Assembly: GCF_018734325.1 (NCBI RefSeq)
Contig: NZ_CP073754.1
Coordinates: forward strand, 3,348,001-3,412,000
DNA: 64,000 nucleotides
Direction of reading: 5' to 3'
Origin: Methylomonas paludis
GTDB lineage: Bacteria > Pseudomonadota > Gammaproteobacteria > Methylococcales > Methylomonadaceae
Below the pieces are notes generated by a model. That model did no database searches, was not told where the DNA came from, and worked only from the letters and a program-made list of their open reading frames with translations. The position numbers and the translations under genes were made by a program. Below, piece after piece: positions 1-9,680 of this stretch. Every line of letters starts with the position of its first letter. Within the stretch, counting starts at the first letter, position 1.

Positions 1-309
1 CTGCCTGACGATGGCTTTGACATTGGCAGCGGCTTCCATGAGTATAGGTAATTCGATACGATCACTATAGGCGAAGCCGGTTTTTTCACCACTAACCACC
101 CTGACGCCGGCACCTTGCTCTATGGAATGGCTGCCTTCCTTGATGATGCCGCCTTCTAATGACCAAGACTCAAAATGACTGGATTGAAAATAGATATCCG
201 CAGCATCTACCGGGGTATTGAGCAATGCCGACATCACGGTGTCGATATCGTGCAATTGCAGGCCATGCTGACTGAGTATGGTATTTGTGACTTGATCTAA
301 TAATGGCAT
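1..309 (-). CDS. tldD: TldD metalloprotease, N-terminal part (runs off window)
   Basis: First 103 codons of TldD, the partner of TldE/PmbA in a zinc protease that trims peptides (microcin B17 precursor and CcdA in E. coli). The visible part carries the family's N-terminal signature: 'ADIYFQSSHFESWSLE', then 'GVRVVSGEKTGFAYSD'. The catalytic HExxxH region would lie beyond position 1. The start is the ATG at 309-307. It is the last visible gene of a minus-strand run (cca, DUF486, rlmJ, membrane protein, tldD), 33 nt after the membrane gene. TldD has been linked to PQQ production in Gluconobacter, and pqqA lies about 3.2 kb away on the other strand; a role in PqqA processing here is inference. 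Confidence 0.9.
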   Translation of the reverse strand, partial: MPLLDQVTNTILSQHGLQLHDIDTVMSALLNTPVDAADIYFQSSHFESWSLEGGIIKEGSHSIEQGAGVRVVSGEKTGFAYSDRIELPILMEAAANVKAIVRQ

Positions 310-342
310 GGCTAAGTTAAAGTTAAATTTGGACTTGCGAAA

Positions 343-807
343 TCAGATGACAAAAAATGATGCCAGGTAGAGAAATATCACCGCAGAAATCACTGCAGCC
401 ACTTTTTGCCATTGATTAATTGAATACCAAAAAAGCTGTACCTGCGTTTTGCGGCGTACCCAGGCAATTAAGGTCAGACGCTTAACAAGTTCATAAACTC
501 GCGGCAGAAACTTGGCTAGCCTATAGCCACCCCAAGCTAGAAAGCTCATCAAGATATAAAAAGTGACAACCTGACTGCCGTGACGCTCGGTAATGAACAA
601 ATATGCCACGACTTCACCAATGTGCAAAGTGTGGAAGGCTTTGTCTACCAGCTCTTCAACCCCTAATTCCACCCATTCGAACAGGTTGTGAAACACTTCA
701 AACAATAAGTGTAATGTTTCACCAAAAAGATCAATGGTCACATCATACATGATGATGGTCAGCATTATAAAAAACACGATGATAAGGTCGAGATTTTTTT
801 TTATCAT
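343..807 (-). CDS. Small integral membrane protein of unknown function
   Basis: 154 residues; I do not recognise a named family. Three hydrophobic segments can be seen: about residues 8-28 (with no cleavable signal site), about 80-96, and 134-153 at the C-terminus. Between the first two lies an amphipathic, acidic stretch with many Leu, Phe and His residues (about 30-65) that could lie on the membrane. A basic loop (about 98-125, with Arg and Lys) suggests a cytoplasmic face. It sits 20 nt downstream of rlmJ and 33 nt upstream of tldD on the same strand, so it is probably co-transcribed with them. The context gives no clear function. Confidence 0.7.
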   Translation of the reverse strand: MIKKNLDLIIVFFIMLTIIMYDVTIDLFGETLHLLFEVFHNLFEWVELGVEELVDKAFHTLHIGEVVAYLFITERHGSQVVTFYILMSFLAWGGYRLAKFLPRVYELVKRLTLIAWVRRKTQVQLFWYSINQWQKVAAVISAVIFLYLASFFVI

Positions 808-827
808 TGTTTATTCCTTGCAACCCT

Positions 828-1676
828 CTATGCAATCAGCTCTGGAACTTGCCATTTTACCTGCCATTGACCTTGTCCATCAGTCAATACCTGATTTAAC
901 CAGGGCAATAGTGTTAGCGCCTGGTCATGCAATTGCCAAGGCGGATTAATAAACAGCATACCAGAACCGGTCATGCCGCGCACTGCGCCATCAGCGCAAA
1001 TACTCTGTTCTATGCGCAATTGCCTGGGAATAGCACTGGCAATAAAACGCTGGTGCATTTTTTCGGTAACACCGCGATCAATGACCGGATACCAAAGTGC
1101 GTATATGCCGGTGGCAAAGCGGCGATAGGCATTTTCCAAAGTTTGCACCACCTTAGTGTAATCGGATTTTATTTCATAGCTGGGGTCTATTAATATCAAG
1201 CCACGTTTTTGGATAGGCGGCAATTTCTTTTCCAGCATCAGCAAGCCATCTTCTTTTGCCACACTAACCTGTTTATCCTGGACAAACAATTGATATAAGG
1301 TATCGTAATCGGTGCCGTGTAATTCCGACAGCAACATGCGATCCTGATTTCTAATCAGGCGCCGAACCAGTTGGGGTGATCCTGGGTAACGCAGCAATTC
1401 GCCGCCGGTATTTTCCGCACGGATTGCGCCTAGATAGTCCTTGAGCTCAGGTAAAGCTTGGCTATTGGTCCATAATCGGCCGATACCTTGCTGATATTCG
1501 CCGGTTTTTTGAGAGAATTGGGATTTCAAGGCATACTTTCCGGCACCGGCGTGAGTGTCAATATAGACAAAAGGCTTATCCTTTTGCTTTAAGGCCTGAA
1601 CAACCAAAGCAATTAGGCTGTGTTTTAAAACATCAGCATGATTGCCGGCATGAAATCCGTGGCGATAACTAAGCAT
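828..1676 (-). CDS. rlmJ: 23S rRNA (adenine2030-N6)-methyltransferase RlmJ
   Basis: 282 residues, the usual length for RlmJ (formerly YhiR), which uses S-adenosylmethionine to methylate A2030 of 23S rRNA. The N-terminus 'MLSYRHGFHAGNHADVLKH' is the family hallmark. The SAM-binding segment 'IDTHAGAGKY' lies at about residues 39-48 and the catalytic 'IDPSYE' (an NPPY-type motif) at 163-168. The start is fixed by the conserved first residues. It is the third gene of the minus-strand run, 39 nt after the DUF486 gene. Confidence 0.95.
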   Translation of the reverse strand: MLSYRHGFHAGNHADVLKHSLIALVVQALKQKDKPFVYIDTHAGAGKYALKSQFSQKTGEYQQGIGRLWTNSQALPELKDYLGAIRAENTGGELLRYPGSPQLVRRLIRNQDRMLLSELHGTDYDTLYQLFVQDKQVSVAKEDGLLMLEKKLPPIQKRGLILIDPSYEIKSDYTKVVQTLENAYRRFATGIYALWYPVIDRGVTEKMHQRFIASAIPRQLRIEQSICADGAVRGMTGSGMLFINPPWQLHDQALTLLPWLNQVLTDGQGQWQVKWQVPELIA

Positions 1677-1715
1677 GACAACCCGCTGTTTTTATCATTA
1701 AATCCATAAAATTCC

Positions 1716-2066
1716 TTAGTGTAATTTGGCCCGAAAAATAAAAAATACCGCGCCCAACAGACAAAGCCCCGCCCACAAATAATCAAGCTTGAGCGGTTCT
1801 TTCATGTAAAACACTGAAAACGGCACAAACACCAGTAAGGTAATCACTTCCTGCATGATTTTCATCTGGCCTAAATTAAGCTCAGTATAAGCGATACGAT
1901 TGGCGGGAACCTGCAGCAAATATTCAAATAAGGCGATACCCCAACTGACTAAAGCCGCCACCAGCCAAGGCTTGGTATTTAGCTCTTTGAGATGTGCATA
2001 CCAGGCAAAGGTCATAAATACATTGCTGCACACCAATAAGCTGATTGAGATTAAAATTGCCTGCAT
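1716..2066 (-). CDS. DUF486 / DMT-like membrane protein
   Basis: 116 residues with four predicted transmembrane helices and no signal peptide, matching the DUF486 family, small relatives of the drug/metabolite transporter superfamily. Recognisable family features are the N-terminal 'SNVFMTFAWYAHL', a central 'ALFEYLLQVPANRI' segment and 'QMKIMQEVITL' before the third helix. The substrate is unknown. It starts only 2 nt after the cca stop codon, so the two are almost certainly on one transcript. Confidence 0.85.
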   Translation of the reverse strand: MQAILISISLLVCSNVFMTFAWYAHLKELNTKPWLVAALVSWGIALFEYLLQVPANRIAYTELNLGQMKIMQEVITLLVFVPFSVFYMKEPLKLDYLWAGLCLLGAVFFIFRAKLH

Positions 2067-2068
2067 AG

Positions 2069-3313
2069 TCAGAGCGCCGGATGCTGAGTAAGGTATTGTT
2101 GCTTAAAGTCGGCTATGGCCGCCACTCTGCGCCCACGTATCGCTGCGCCTATTTTTGCCCCCTGCAAGTCACTTTGTAAAATATCTGTGGTGTCAACGGC
2201 CTTAGCCGCGGCTGCGGCGCCGCGCAGATATTCGGCCTGCGGGTATGGGCGCGTTTCTAAACCGGTACGGCCACGGGCATCAGCCTCGCAGGCCAGAATA
2301 AAATCATCCAGCCGCGAACTGGTTTTAAATACACCCAATTCCTGAAACAAATCAATCAGGGTATCGGCGCGCAGTGCCATAGCCCGATGACAATGGGTAT
2401 GATATTGCATGACTTGGATAGCCAGAGTTTTAAACGATGTCGGGACGCGCAGGCGTTGGCAAAATTTTTCTAAAACCGGCAAGCCTTTTTGCTCATGTCC
2501 ATGATGGCTGGGCCAATGCTCACTGGGTGATAAGGCTTTGCCTAAATCATGTAATAAAGCCGCCAATCTGACTTCCGGCTTGACGGATAATTTGGCGGCC
2601 TGCGCCAATACCAGCAATACGTGGATGCCGGTATCGATTTCCGGATGATGCTTTTCCGGTTGCGGTACACCGAATAAAGCCTCAATTTCCGGAAAAATCA
2701 CGGCCAGTGCCCCACAAGCGCGGAGCACTTGAAAAAACACGGCTGGATTCATTTCCTGCAGGGCTTTATATAATTCCGCCCAAACCCGTTCCGGAACCAA
2801 ATAATCGGCCTCTCTGTCGTCAACCATCTGCTGCATCAAGATTTGGGTTTCCGCCGCCACTTTGAATCCCAAGTGGGCATAACGGGCGGCAAACCTGGCC
2901 ACCCGCAAGATGCGCACCGGATCTTCTCCAAATGCTGGAGAAACATGGCGCAATATCCGCTTATCCAAGTCCTGCCGGCCATGAAACGGATCAATCAGCT
3001 TGCCCTGGTCATCTATCGCCATAGCATTTATGGTCAAATCCCGGCGCAGCAGATCCTCTTCCAATGTGACTTCAGGACTGGCATAAACCACAAAACCTTT
3101 GTAACCCGGCGCCGTTTTACGTTCAGTGCGCGCCAGTGCATACTCATCATGGCTATCCGGATGTAAAAATACCGGAAAATCCTTGCCAACCGACCGGAAT
3201 CCTTGCGCCAGCATGGACTCTGTGGTTTCGCCAACGACCAGCCAGTCATGTTCTTTCACTGGATAATCCAGCAAACGATCACGAACAGCACCGCCAACCA
3301 GATAAGTTTTCAT
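2069..3313 (-). CDS. cca: Multifunctional CCA tRNA nucleotidyltransferase
   Basis: Adds or repairs the 3'-CCA end of tRNAs. I start it at the ATG at 3313-3311 (414 residues) because 'MKTYLVGGAVRD' is the conserved class II N-terminus; the same frame stays open 23 codons upstream without homology. 'LLRRDLTINAMA' is the RRDxxxN nucleotide-binding motif. The C-terminal half holds an HD phosphohydrolase domain ('LLHDLGK', 'HHGHEQKG'), as in the gammaproteobacterial multifunctional enzyme. Oddity: the metal-binding pair, Asp21/Asp23 in E. coli, reads Glu21/Asp23 here ('KEHDW'). First gene of the minus-strand run. Confidence 0.95.
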   Translation of the reverse strand: MKTYLVGGAVRDRLLDYPVKEHDWLVVGETTESMLAQGFRSVGKDFPVFLHPDSHDEYALARTERKTAPGYKGFVVYASPEVTLEEDLLRRDLTINAMAIDDQGKLIDPFHGRQDLDKRILRHVSPAFGEDPVRILRVARFAARYAHLGFKVAAETQILMQQMVDDREADYLVPERVWAELYKALQEMNPAVFFQVLRACGALAVIFPEIEALFGVPQPEKHHPEIDTGIHVLLVLAQAAKLSVKPEVRLAALLHDLGKALSPSEHWPSHHGHEQKGLPVLEKFCQRLRVPTSFKTLAIQVMQYHTHCHRAMALRADTLIDLFQELGVFKTSSRLDDFILACEADARGRTGLETRPYPQAEYLRGAAAAAKAVDTTDILQSDLQGAKIGAAIRGRRVAAIADFKQQYLTQHPAL

Positions 3314-3458
3314 GAAAGTACAATTTTTATGATACAAAATAAGGTGCTTAGTATAATCAAATTGTGCAAAGCTTGCGCTCAATCAACAATAAATTCAAAG
3401 CCTACCCCTGAAAAATAGCCGGTAATCCCTATTGCAATGTTTTTATCAAATCGTTACC

Positions 3459-3487
3459 TTGCACAAAAAAAAACTTCATCGTATACT
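3459..3487 (+). promoter_or_regulatory. Sigma70 promoter of the pqq operon
   Basis: TTGCAC (3459-3464), a 17-nt spacer with a run of nine A, then TATACT (3482-3487). This places the transcript start near 3494 and leaves a leader of about 48 nt before pqqA. The match and spacing are very good for a housekeeping promoter and fit strong expression of the PqqA precursor. Confidence 0.75.
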
Positions 3488-3541
3488 TGAGTGCAGCTTT
3501 CTTTATCAAGCTAGCACATTACAATAAACCTTTTGGAGGGT

Positions 3542-3622
3542 ATGACAATGAAATGGGAAACACCTGCTTACAACGACATGCGTTTTGGCTTCGAAGTCAC
3601 CATGTACATCTACAATCGTTAA
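3542..3622 (+). CDS. pqqA: PQQ precursor peptide PqqA
   Basis: 26-residue ribosomal precursor of pyrroloquinoline quinone. The conserved C-terminal block reads 'FEVTMYIYNR'; Glu18 and Tyr22 are the residues PqqE cross-links to begin PQQ formation, with the standard E-x3-Y spacing. 'KWETPAYNDMRFGFE' before it matches the family. A strong ribosome-binding site (GGAGG, about 3536-3540) precedes ATG 3542; Met3 is an alternative start but further from this site. It is too short for many gene finders. A hairpin begins within its last codon and a terminator-like stem-loop follows, which should make pqqA mRNA more abundant than pqqB-E. Confidence 0.97.
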   Translation: MTMKWETPAYNDMRFGFEVTMYIYNR

Positions 3623-3638
3623 TCCCTGGTGATTAACG
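3617..3638 (+). other. Perfect stem-loop overlapping the pqqA stop codon
   Basis: CGTTAATC (3617-3624) pairs with GATTAACG (3631-3638) around a 6-nt loop; the TAA stop codon lies in the left arm. It sits 1-2 nt upstream of the terminator-like hairpin. It may protect the 3' end of a short pqqA transcript; the function is inferred. Confidence 0.6.
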
Positions 3639-3640
3639 TA

Positions 3641-3671
3641 AAAAAGGGGCATATTCCTGCCCCTTTTTTTT
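3641..3671 (+). terminator. Intrinsic terminator/attenuator between pqqA and pqqB
   Basis: AAAAAGGGGCA (3641-3651), a 6-nt loop, TGCCCC (3658-3663) and a run of eight T. The hairpin lies 18 nt after the pqqA stop and 58 nt before pqqB. As pqqB-E need to be expressed too and no second promoter is obvious in the short gap, it probably acts as a partial terminator that sets a high pqqA to pqqB-E ratio. Confidence 0.8.
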
Positions 3672-3729
3672 GCCTGAAGGTTTTTAATCCCGTATCATTC
3701 GCCGCTCATTTATCTGCACCCCAACCAAT

Positions 3730-4641
3730 ATGAAAATTAGAGTTCTCGGCGCCGGCGCCGGCGGCGGCTTTCCTCAGTGGAACTGCAATTGCAATAACTG
3801 CCGACGCTTGCGTAGTGGCGAGCTTAACGGCAAAGCCCGTACCCAGTCATCCATCGCCATTAGTACCGATAACCGTAACTGGCTGTTGTTCAATACTTCG
3901 CCGGATATCCGTAGTCAACTGGAAGCTTTTCCGGATATACAACCCCGGGAAGGCATTCGCGATACGGGTATTAAAGCGATTATTCTGATTGATAGCCAAA
4001 TTGACCATACTACCGGCATGCTGATGCTGCGCGAGGGCAAACCTTTACAGGTTTATTGTACCGAAATGGTGAAACAGGATCTGACCAGCGGTTTTCCGCT
4101 GTTCACGATGCTCAAGGATTACTGCACTGTCGATCATCATGCCATAGCCCCTGACGGCAGCAGCTTCACTATTCCTGAGATAGCAGATATCCGCATCTAT
4201 GCCCATGCATTGAAAAGTAAAGCGCCTCCCTATTCACCGCACCGCCATGACCCGCATGACGGCGATAATATCGGAGTCATCGTCGAGCAGATATCCACCG
4301 GTAAAAAACTTTATTATTCTCCAGGTCTGGGCGAAATAGAACCTCATGTACTGGCCGCCATGCTGAGTGTTGACTGCCTGATGGTTGATGGTACTTTCTG
4401 GACTGACGATGAAATGTGCCGGCAAAATATCAGCCATAAAAAAGCCAGGGAAATCGGCCACTTGCCGCAGTCCGGCCCTGGTGGCATGATAGAAGTGTTA
4501 AATGGTGTGCAAAATGCTCGCAAGATTTTGATTCACATCAACAACACCAATCCGATTCTGGACGAAGATTCCCCGGAGCGTAAGACCCTGGATGCCGCCG
4601 GCATTGAAGTGGCTTATGATGGTTTGGAAATTGACTTATAA
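3730..4641 (+). CDS. pqqB: PQQ biosynthesis protein PqqB
   Basis: 303 residues, the usual length. A metallo-beta-lactamase-fold protein proposed to hydroxylate the tyrosine-derived part of the PQQ intermediate. The N-terminus '[19 protein letters not shown]' with the zinc cysteines Cys19, Cys21 and Cys24 is characteristic. '[10 protein letters not shown]' stands where hydrolases of this fold have HxHxDH, and His-rich '[12 protein letters not shown]' follows. It starts 58 nt after the pqqA terminator hairpin and 11 nt before pqqC. Cytosolic. Confidence 0.97.
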   Translation: MKIRVLGAGAGGGFPQWNCNCNNCRRLRSGELNGKARTQSSIAISTDNRNWLLFNTSPDIRSQLEAFPDIQPREGIRDTGIKAIILIDSQIDHTTGMLMLREGKPLQVYCTEMVKQDLTSGFPLFTMLKDYCTVDHHAIAPDGSSFTIPEIADIRIYAHALKSKAPPYSPHRHDPHDGDNIGVIVEQISTGKKLYYSPGLGEIEPHVLAAMLSVDCLMVDGTFWTDDEMCRQNISHKKAREIGHLPQSGPGGMIEVLNGVQNARKILIHINNTNPILDEDSPERKTLDAAGIEVAYDGLEIDL

Positions 4642-4652
4642 AAAGGTGTGAA

Positions 4653-5387
4653 ATGAGCTGCTGTGATAATCAACCCTGGTCTCGTGACGAATTTGAAGCC
4701 AAACTGCGGGGGATGGAAAAGTATTACCATATCCATCACCCTATGCATGTCTTGATGAATGAAGGCAAGCTGAATAAGCAACAATTACAAGGCTGGGTGG
4801 CCAACCGGTTTTATTATCAGGTAATGATTCCGATCAAGGACGCCAATATCATGGCCAATTGCCCGGATCGGGAAACTCGGGCGAAATGGGTGCAGCGTAT
4901 TCTGGATCATGACGGCCATCCCGGCGATTCCGGCGGCATTGAAGCTTGGATACAGTTAGGCATAGCTGTGGGCCTCAGCCGGGAAGAAATTACTTCTTTG
5001 CAGCATGTGCTGCCCGGAGTACGCTTTGCCGTAGATGCTTATGTCAATTTTGCCCGCCGCGCTGAATGGCACGAAGCGGCCAGCTCGTCGCTGACTGAAT
5101 TGTTTGCCCCCAAGATACACCAGCAACGCCTGGATAACTGGCCTGATGTTTACCCATGGGTAGATCAGGAGGGCTATACTTATTTTCGCAAACGCCTCAC
5201 GGAAGCACGCCGGGATGTGGAGCATGGCTTGGCACTGACCCTGGACTGGTATCAAACCCGCGCCCAACAGGAGCGCATGCTGGATATATTGAAATTCAAG
5301 CTGAACGTGTTGTGGAGCATGGCCGACGCCATTTACCTGGCCTATGTGGCCGAGATGCCGCCCTATTTTAATATTCAGGATCATTAA
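4653..5387 (+). CDS. pqqC: Pyrroloquinoline-quinone synthase PqqC
   Basis: 244 residues. Cofactor-free oxidase that performs the last ring closure and eight-electron oxidation, giving PQQ. Family landmarks are '[14 protein letters not shown]', '[14 protein letters not shown]', '[15 protein letters not shown]' and '[13 protein letters not shown]', which hold the His, Tyr, Lys and Arg residues lining the active site. The start ATG follows AAGGTG. It lies 11 nt after pqqB, and its stop codon directly abuts the pqqD start. Confidence 0.97.
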   Translation: MSCCDNQPWSRDEFEAKLRGMEKYYHIHHPMHVLMNEGKLNKQQLQGWVANRFYYQVMIPIKDANIMANCPDRETRAKWVQRILDHDGHPGDSGGIEAWIQLGIAVGLSREEITSLQHVLPGVRFAVDAYVNFARRAEWHEAASSSLTELFAPKIHQQRLDNWPDVYPWVDQEGYTYFRKRLTEARRDVEHGLALTLDWYQTRAQQERMLDILKFKLNVLWSMADAIYLAYVAEMPPYFNIQDH

Positions 5388-5660
5388 ATGGCTATAGACC
5401 CGCACCTGCCCATCGGCTTTTCTCCGCTCCACCGCCTGCAATGGGAAGAAGCTCAGCAAAAACACGTGATTCTCTACCCGGAAGGTATGGTGGAGTTGAA
5501 CCAAAGCTCTGCCGAGATACTCAAACTCTGCGACGGCAGCCTGGTGTTAGCGGAAATTGTCAGTAAACTGGAAGAAAAGTTTGCTACCACTGGCCTGACC
5601 AATGACATTACTCATTTTCTGAACATAGCATTCCAAAATGGCTGGATCAAACAATCCTAA
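5388..5660 (+). CDS. pqqD: PqqA-binding chaperone PqqD
   Basis: 90 residues. A RiPP recognition element with a small winged-helix fold that binds PqqA and presents it to PqqE. Conserved features include 'HLPIGFSPLHRLQWEEAQQK', 'HVILYPEGMVELNQSSAEIL' and 'LCDGS'. It starts on the base after the pqqC stop and overlaps pqqE by 23 nt. It is a separate gene rather than fused to PqqC or PqqE as in some methylotrophs. Confidence 0.96.
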   Translation: MAIDPHLPIGFSPLHRLQWEEAQQKHVILYPEGMVELNQSSAEILKLCDGSLVLAEIVSKLEEKFATTGLTNDITHFLNIAFQNGWIKQS

Positions 5661-6759
5661 CATCACTTCGCCGCGCTGGTTACTGGCTGAACTTAGCTAT
5701 AAATGCCCTTTACAGTGCCCGTATTGCTCGAATCCGCTGGATTACGCCAAATATTCGACAGAGCTTAGCACTGAAGACTGGAAACGGGTTCTGGCCCAAG
5801 CCCGAAAAATGGGCGCAGTACAGCTGGGTTTTTCCGGTGGCGAACCTCTGACGCGTCCGGATTTGGTCGAGCTGGTGGCTTATGCCCGGGAATTGGGTTA
5901 TTACTCGAATTTGATTACCTCCGGTTACGGTCTGAACGAAGCCAAAATTGTGGAATTGAAACAGGCCGGCCTGGATCATATTCAAGTCAGCATCCAGGCC
6001 AGTAGCCAGGAGTTGAATGACCATCTGGCCGGCACTACCAGTTACCAACACAAACAGGAAGTCGCCAGGCTGGTAAAAAAACACGGTTATCCGATGGTGT
6101 TATGTGTGGTGATACACCGGCAAAACATTCACCAAATGCCGGAAATTCTGGCAATGGCGGAAAACCTGGGTGCCGATTATCTGGAACTGGCCAATACCCA
6201 GTATTACGGCTGGGCTCACCTGAATCGTGACGCATTACTGCCTAGCCGGGAGCAATTCAGCAAAGCTGAAAAAATTGCCCAGGACTACAAGGATAAAGTT
6301 GCCGGCAAAATGAAGATTTATTATGTGGTGCCGGATTATTACGAAGACCGACCTAAAGCCTGTATGAATGGTTGGGGCACTACCTTTCTAACCATAGCCC
6401 CGGATGGCACCGCCTTACCCTGCCACTCGGCGCGGGAATTACCTGGACTGGATTGCCCGAATGTTAAGGATTTCAGTATTGAGCAAATCTGGCATGAATC
6501 CAAAACCTTTAATTTCTTTCGCGGTACGGATTGGATGCAGGAGCCTTGCCGGAGTTGTGACGAAAAGCTTAAAGACTTTGGCGGCTGCCGCTGTCAGGCT
6601 TATTTGTTTAATAACGATATATACAGTACTGACCCGGTTTGCAGTAAGTCCCCACAACGCAGCCGGATAGATGCGGCGATTGCTTCTGCAGAAAAAAACG
6701 CCGCTCAAACAGAGCAACCGCTGATTTTCCGCAACAGCAAAAATTCCAAGGCCTTCTAG
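5638..6759 (+). CDS. pqqE: PqqA peptide cyclase PqqE (radical SAM/SPASM)
   Basis: 373 residues. Forms the carbon-carbon bond between Glu and Tyr of PqqA. Cys23, Cys27 and Cys30 ('CPLQCPYC') bind the radical-SAM cluster; 'GFSGGEPLTRPD' is the SAM-binding GGEP motif. The C-terminal SPASM domain is visible through 'CHSARELPGL' and 'CRSCDEKLKDFGGCRCQA'. The start at 5638 lies inside pqqD and is the first Met ahead of the conserved region, 22 residues before the Cys motif. No pqqF or pqqG protease gene follows in this window. Confidence 0.97.
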   Translation: MAGSNNPNITSPRWLLAELSYKCPLQCPYCSNPLDYAKYSTELSTEDWKRVLAQARKMGAVQLGFSGGEPLTRPDLVELVAYARELGYYSNLITSGYGLNEAKIVELKQAGLDHIQVSIQASSQELNDHLAGTTSYQHKQEVARLVKKHGYPMVLCVVIHRQNIHQMPEILAMAENLGADYLELANTQYYGWAHLNRDALLPSREQFSKAEKIAQDYKDKVAGKMKIYYVVPDYYEDRPKACMNGWGTTFLTIAPDGTALPCHSARELPGLDCPNVKDFSIEQIWHESKTFNFFRGTDWMQEPCRSCDEKLKDFGGCRCQAYLFNNDIYSTDPVCSKSPQRSRIDAAIASAEKNAAQTEQPLIFRNSKNSKAF

Positions 6760-6829
6760 GATTGCCCGGCAGGCCTTGATTTCCGGCTAGCCGACCACAG
6801 CTAATACTGAGTCGGCGCAGATTGGAGGC

Positions 6830-7267
6830 TTATTCCGGTGTTAAGCCAGTCAAGCCTTCGATATTCCAATTTTCAAAGTTTGCGGCACCGGCTAAATCGT
6901 CGCCATTGGCGTACTGAATCCGGCACACATAATGATGCGTGGCAGCGGGGGCATCTTTGGGGGTAATTTCGACATCGGCATTAACGATATATTCATAATT
7001 GCCCAGACTCCAGACATTGGTAGGCTGGCCGGCAAATACCACCGACTGATCTTCATCCAGATCATTCTTGAGATAGGTATTGCAATGAGAAAATGCTGTT
7101 GCCGTCATATCATTGCTGATCGCCATCGGGTTAGCGGCATCTTTGCTGTCAACCAGAAATAAGTCGGATGCTGCGATTTCATACATAAACGGCAGGAAAA
7201 ATTTGATTTGCAAGGCCAGCAATGCCGCCAAACAAATGACAAATAGAATAATGGTTTTTTTGTTCAT
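6830..7267 (-). CDS. Hypothetical membrane-anchored/exported protein
   Basis: 145 residues, not recognised. A basic start ('MNKKTII') followed by a hydrophobic segment (residues 5-25) looks like an uncleaved anchor or signal. The rest is acidic and hydrophilic with two cysteines ('SHCNTYLK' and 'HYVCRIQY') that could form a disulfide in the periplasm. It is a single gene on the minus strand, convergent with pqqE (70 nt apart) and divergent from hemB. Confidence 0.65.
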   Translation of the reverse strand: MNKKTIILFVICLAALLALQIKFFLPFMYEIAASDLFLVDSKDAANPMAISNDMTATAFSHCNTYLKNDLDEDQSVVFAGQPTNVWSLGNYEYIVNADVEITPKDAPAATHHYVCRIQYANGDDLAGAANFENWNIEGLTGLTPE

Positions 7268-7574
7268 AAAAGATAGTGTCGTTTTTTATAATAATGAAAG
7301 TTGACAATAGGTATTTAGCATAGATCAGAATACTCGAAAACGGAATAAGTCTTTGATAGCTAATTAAGTTCCGCCAAACGGCTTTTTGGTCTGCGGCCAG
7401 AACAAGCGTATGATAAATCAAATCCGCCCCATAGCCTGCACTGACTGCAAATTTTTTGTTATATCGGCAATCCGTTTTTCATGCCCTAGTCATTCATTCC
7501 TTTGTGTTTTGTGTCCATTTAAAACCTGCTCAGGTACGGCAAAATTCAAAATTAGGCTACCAGCTTAATCGGAA
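7268..7574. other. Intergenic region between exported hypothetical and hemB
   Basis: About 300 nt with no ORF I would defend and no RNA gene I recognise. It must hold the promoter of the divergent minus-strand gene. The hemB promoter candidate lies just beyond, at 7575-7603. Confidence 0.5.
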
Positions 7575-8712
<1,138 letters not shown>

Positions 8713-8724
8713 CCTGGCCTGAAC

Positions 8725-9567
8725 ATGACATTCACTGATCAATATGCCGTGTTTGGCCACCCTATCAGCCACAGTAAATCACCGCGCATCCAACAATTAT
8801 TTGCCATTCAAACCGGACAAAACCTGGAATATACTGCCCAGGATGTCAGTCCTGAGCAATTTAGCGAGCGGGTTAAGGCTTTTTTTGGCGACGGCGGCAA
8901 AGGTTTGAACTGTACGGTACCGTTAAAAGAACTGGCCTGGCAATTTGCGGATCAGTTGAGCGAACGGGCCAAACTGGCCAAGGCCGTCAATACCCTGGCT
9001 GTGCAGGCAGACGGCAGTATTTTGGGTGAGAACACAGACGGTATTGGTCTGGTCAACGACTTGACCGGCAATCATCAGATCAGCTTAAACAGCAAACGCT
9101 TGCTGATTTTGGGGGCCGGCGGCGCCAGTCGCGGCATTATTGGCCCTTTGCTGGCATGCCATCCCGCCAGTCTGATTATCGTCAATCGCACCGCCGGCAA
9201 GGCTGAAACTATTGCCGGCGAATTTGCCGGGATCGGCAACATCAGCAGTTGCGTTTATGATGAGCTACCGAATCAGCAATTTGATCTGGTCATCAACGCT
9301 ACTTCGGCCAGCCTCAGCGCTGAGTTACCACCGCTACCCGACGGATTGCTGGCTGAACACGGCAGTTGTTATGACTTGGCTTATGCTAACCAGCCTACTG
9401 CATTTGTAAAATGGGGCCACACCCAACAGGCTGTTCATAGTCTGGATGGCTTAGGCATGTTGGTGGAACAGGCGGCGGAAGCGTTTTTTATCTGGCGCGG
9501 TATTCGTCCGCAAACGGCCGATATTATTGCGCTGTTAAACAATGAGCGGCAGATTCATGCAAACTGA
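8725..9567 (+). CDS. aroE: Shikimate dehydrogenase
   Basis: 280 residues. NADPH-dependent reduction of 3-dehydroshikimate to shikimate in aromatic amino acid synthesis. Substrate residues are seen in 'HSKSP' (16-20), Lys68 in 'NCTVPLKE' and Asp105 in 'ENTDGIGL'; the Rossmann motif 'LGAGGASRGI' follows. It begins 12 nt after hemB and is probably co-transcribed with it. Confidence 0.94.
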   Translation: MTFTDQYAVFGHPISHSKSPRIQQLFAIQTGQNLEYTAQDVSPEQFSERVKAFFGDGGKGLNCTVPLKELAWQFADQLSERAKLAKAVNTLAVQADGSILGENTDGIGLVNDLTGNHQISLNSKRLLILGAGGASRGIIGPLLACHPASLIIVNRTAGKAETIAGEFAGIGNISSCVYDELPNQQFDLVINATSASLSAELPPLPDGLLAEHGSCYDLAYANQPTAFVKWGHTQQAVHSLDGLGMLVEQAAEAFFIWRGIRPQTADIIALLNNERQIHAN

Positions 9568-9680
9568 GCTGAAGATGGTAAACTCAAAACCAGGGTAGCG
9601 GTTGAGCCGACTACCACTATTTTATAAACCCCAGGCTAGCACTGGACTCAATGTATTCCGAACTCTAAGCATTAATCGCC

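Noticed and set aside
5156-5371. Alternative-frame open reading within pqqC and other long overlapping frames inside aceE, prlC, czcA-like and leuA genes
   Set aside because: They lie inside well-supported genes, in other frames or on the opposite strand, and show no domain of their own.
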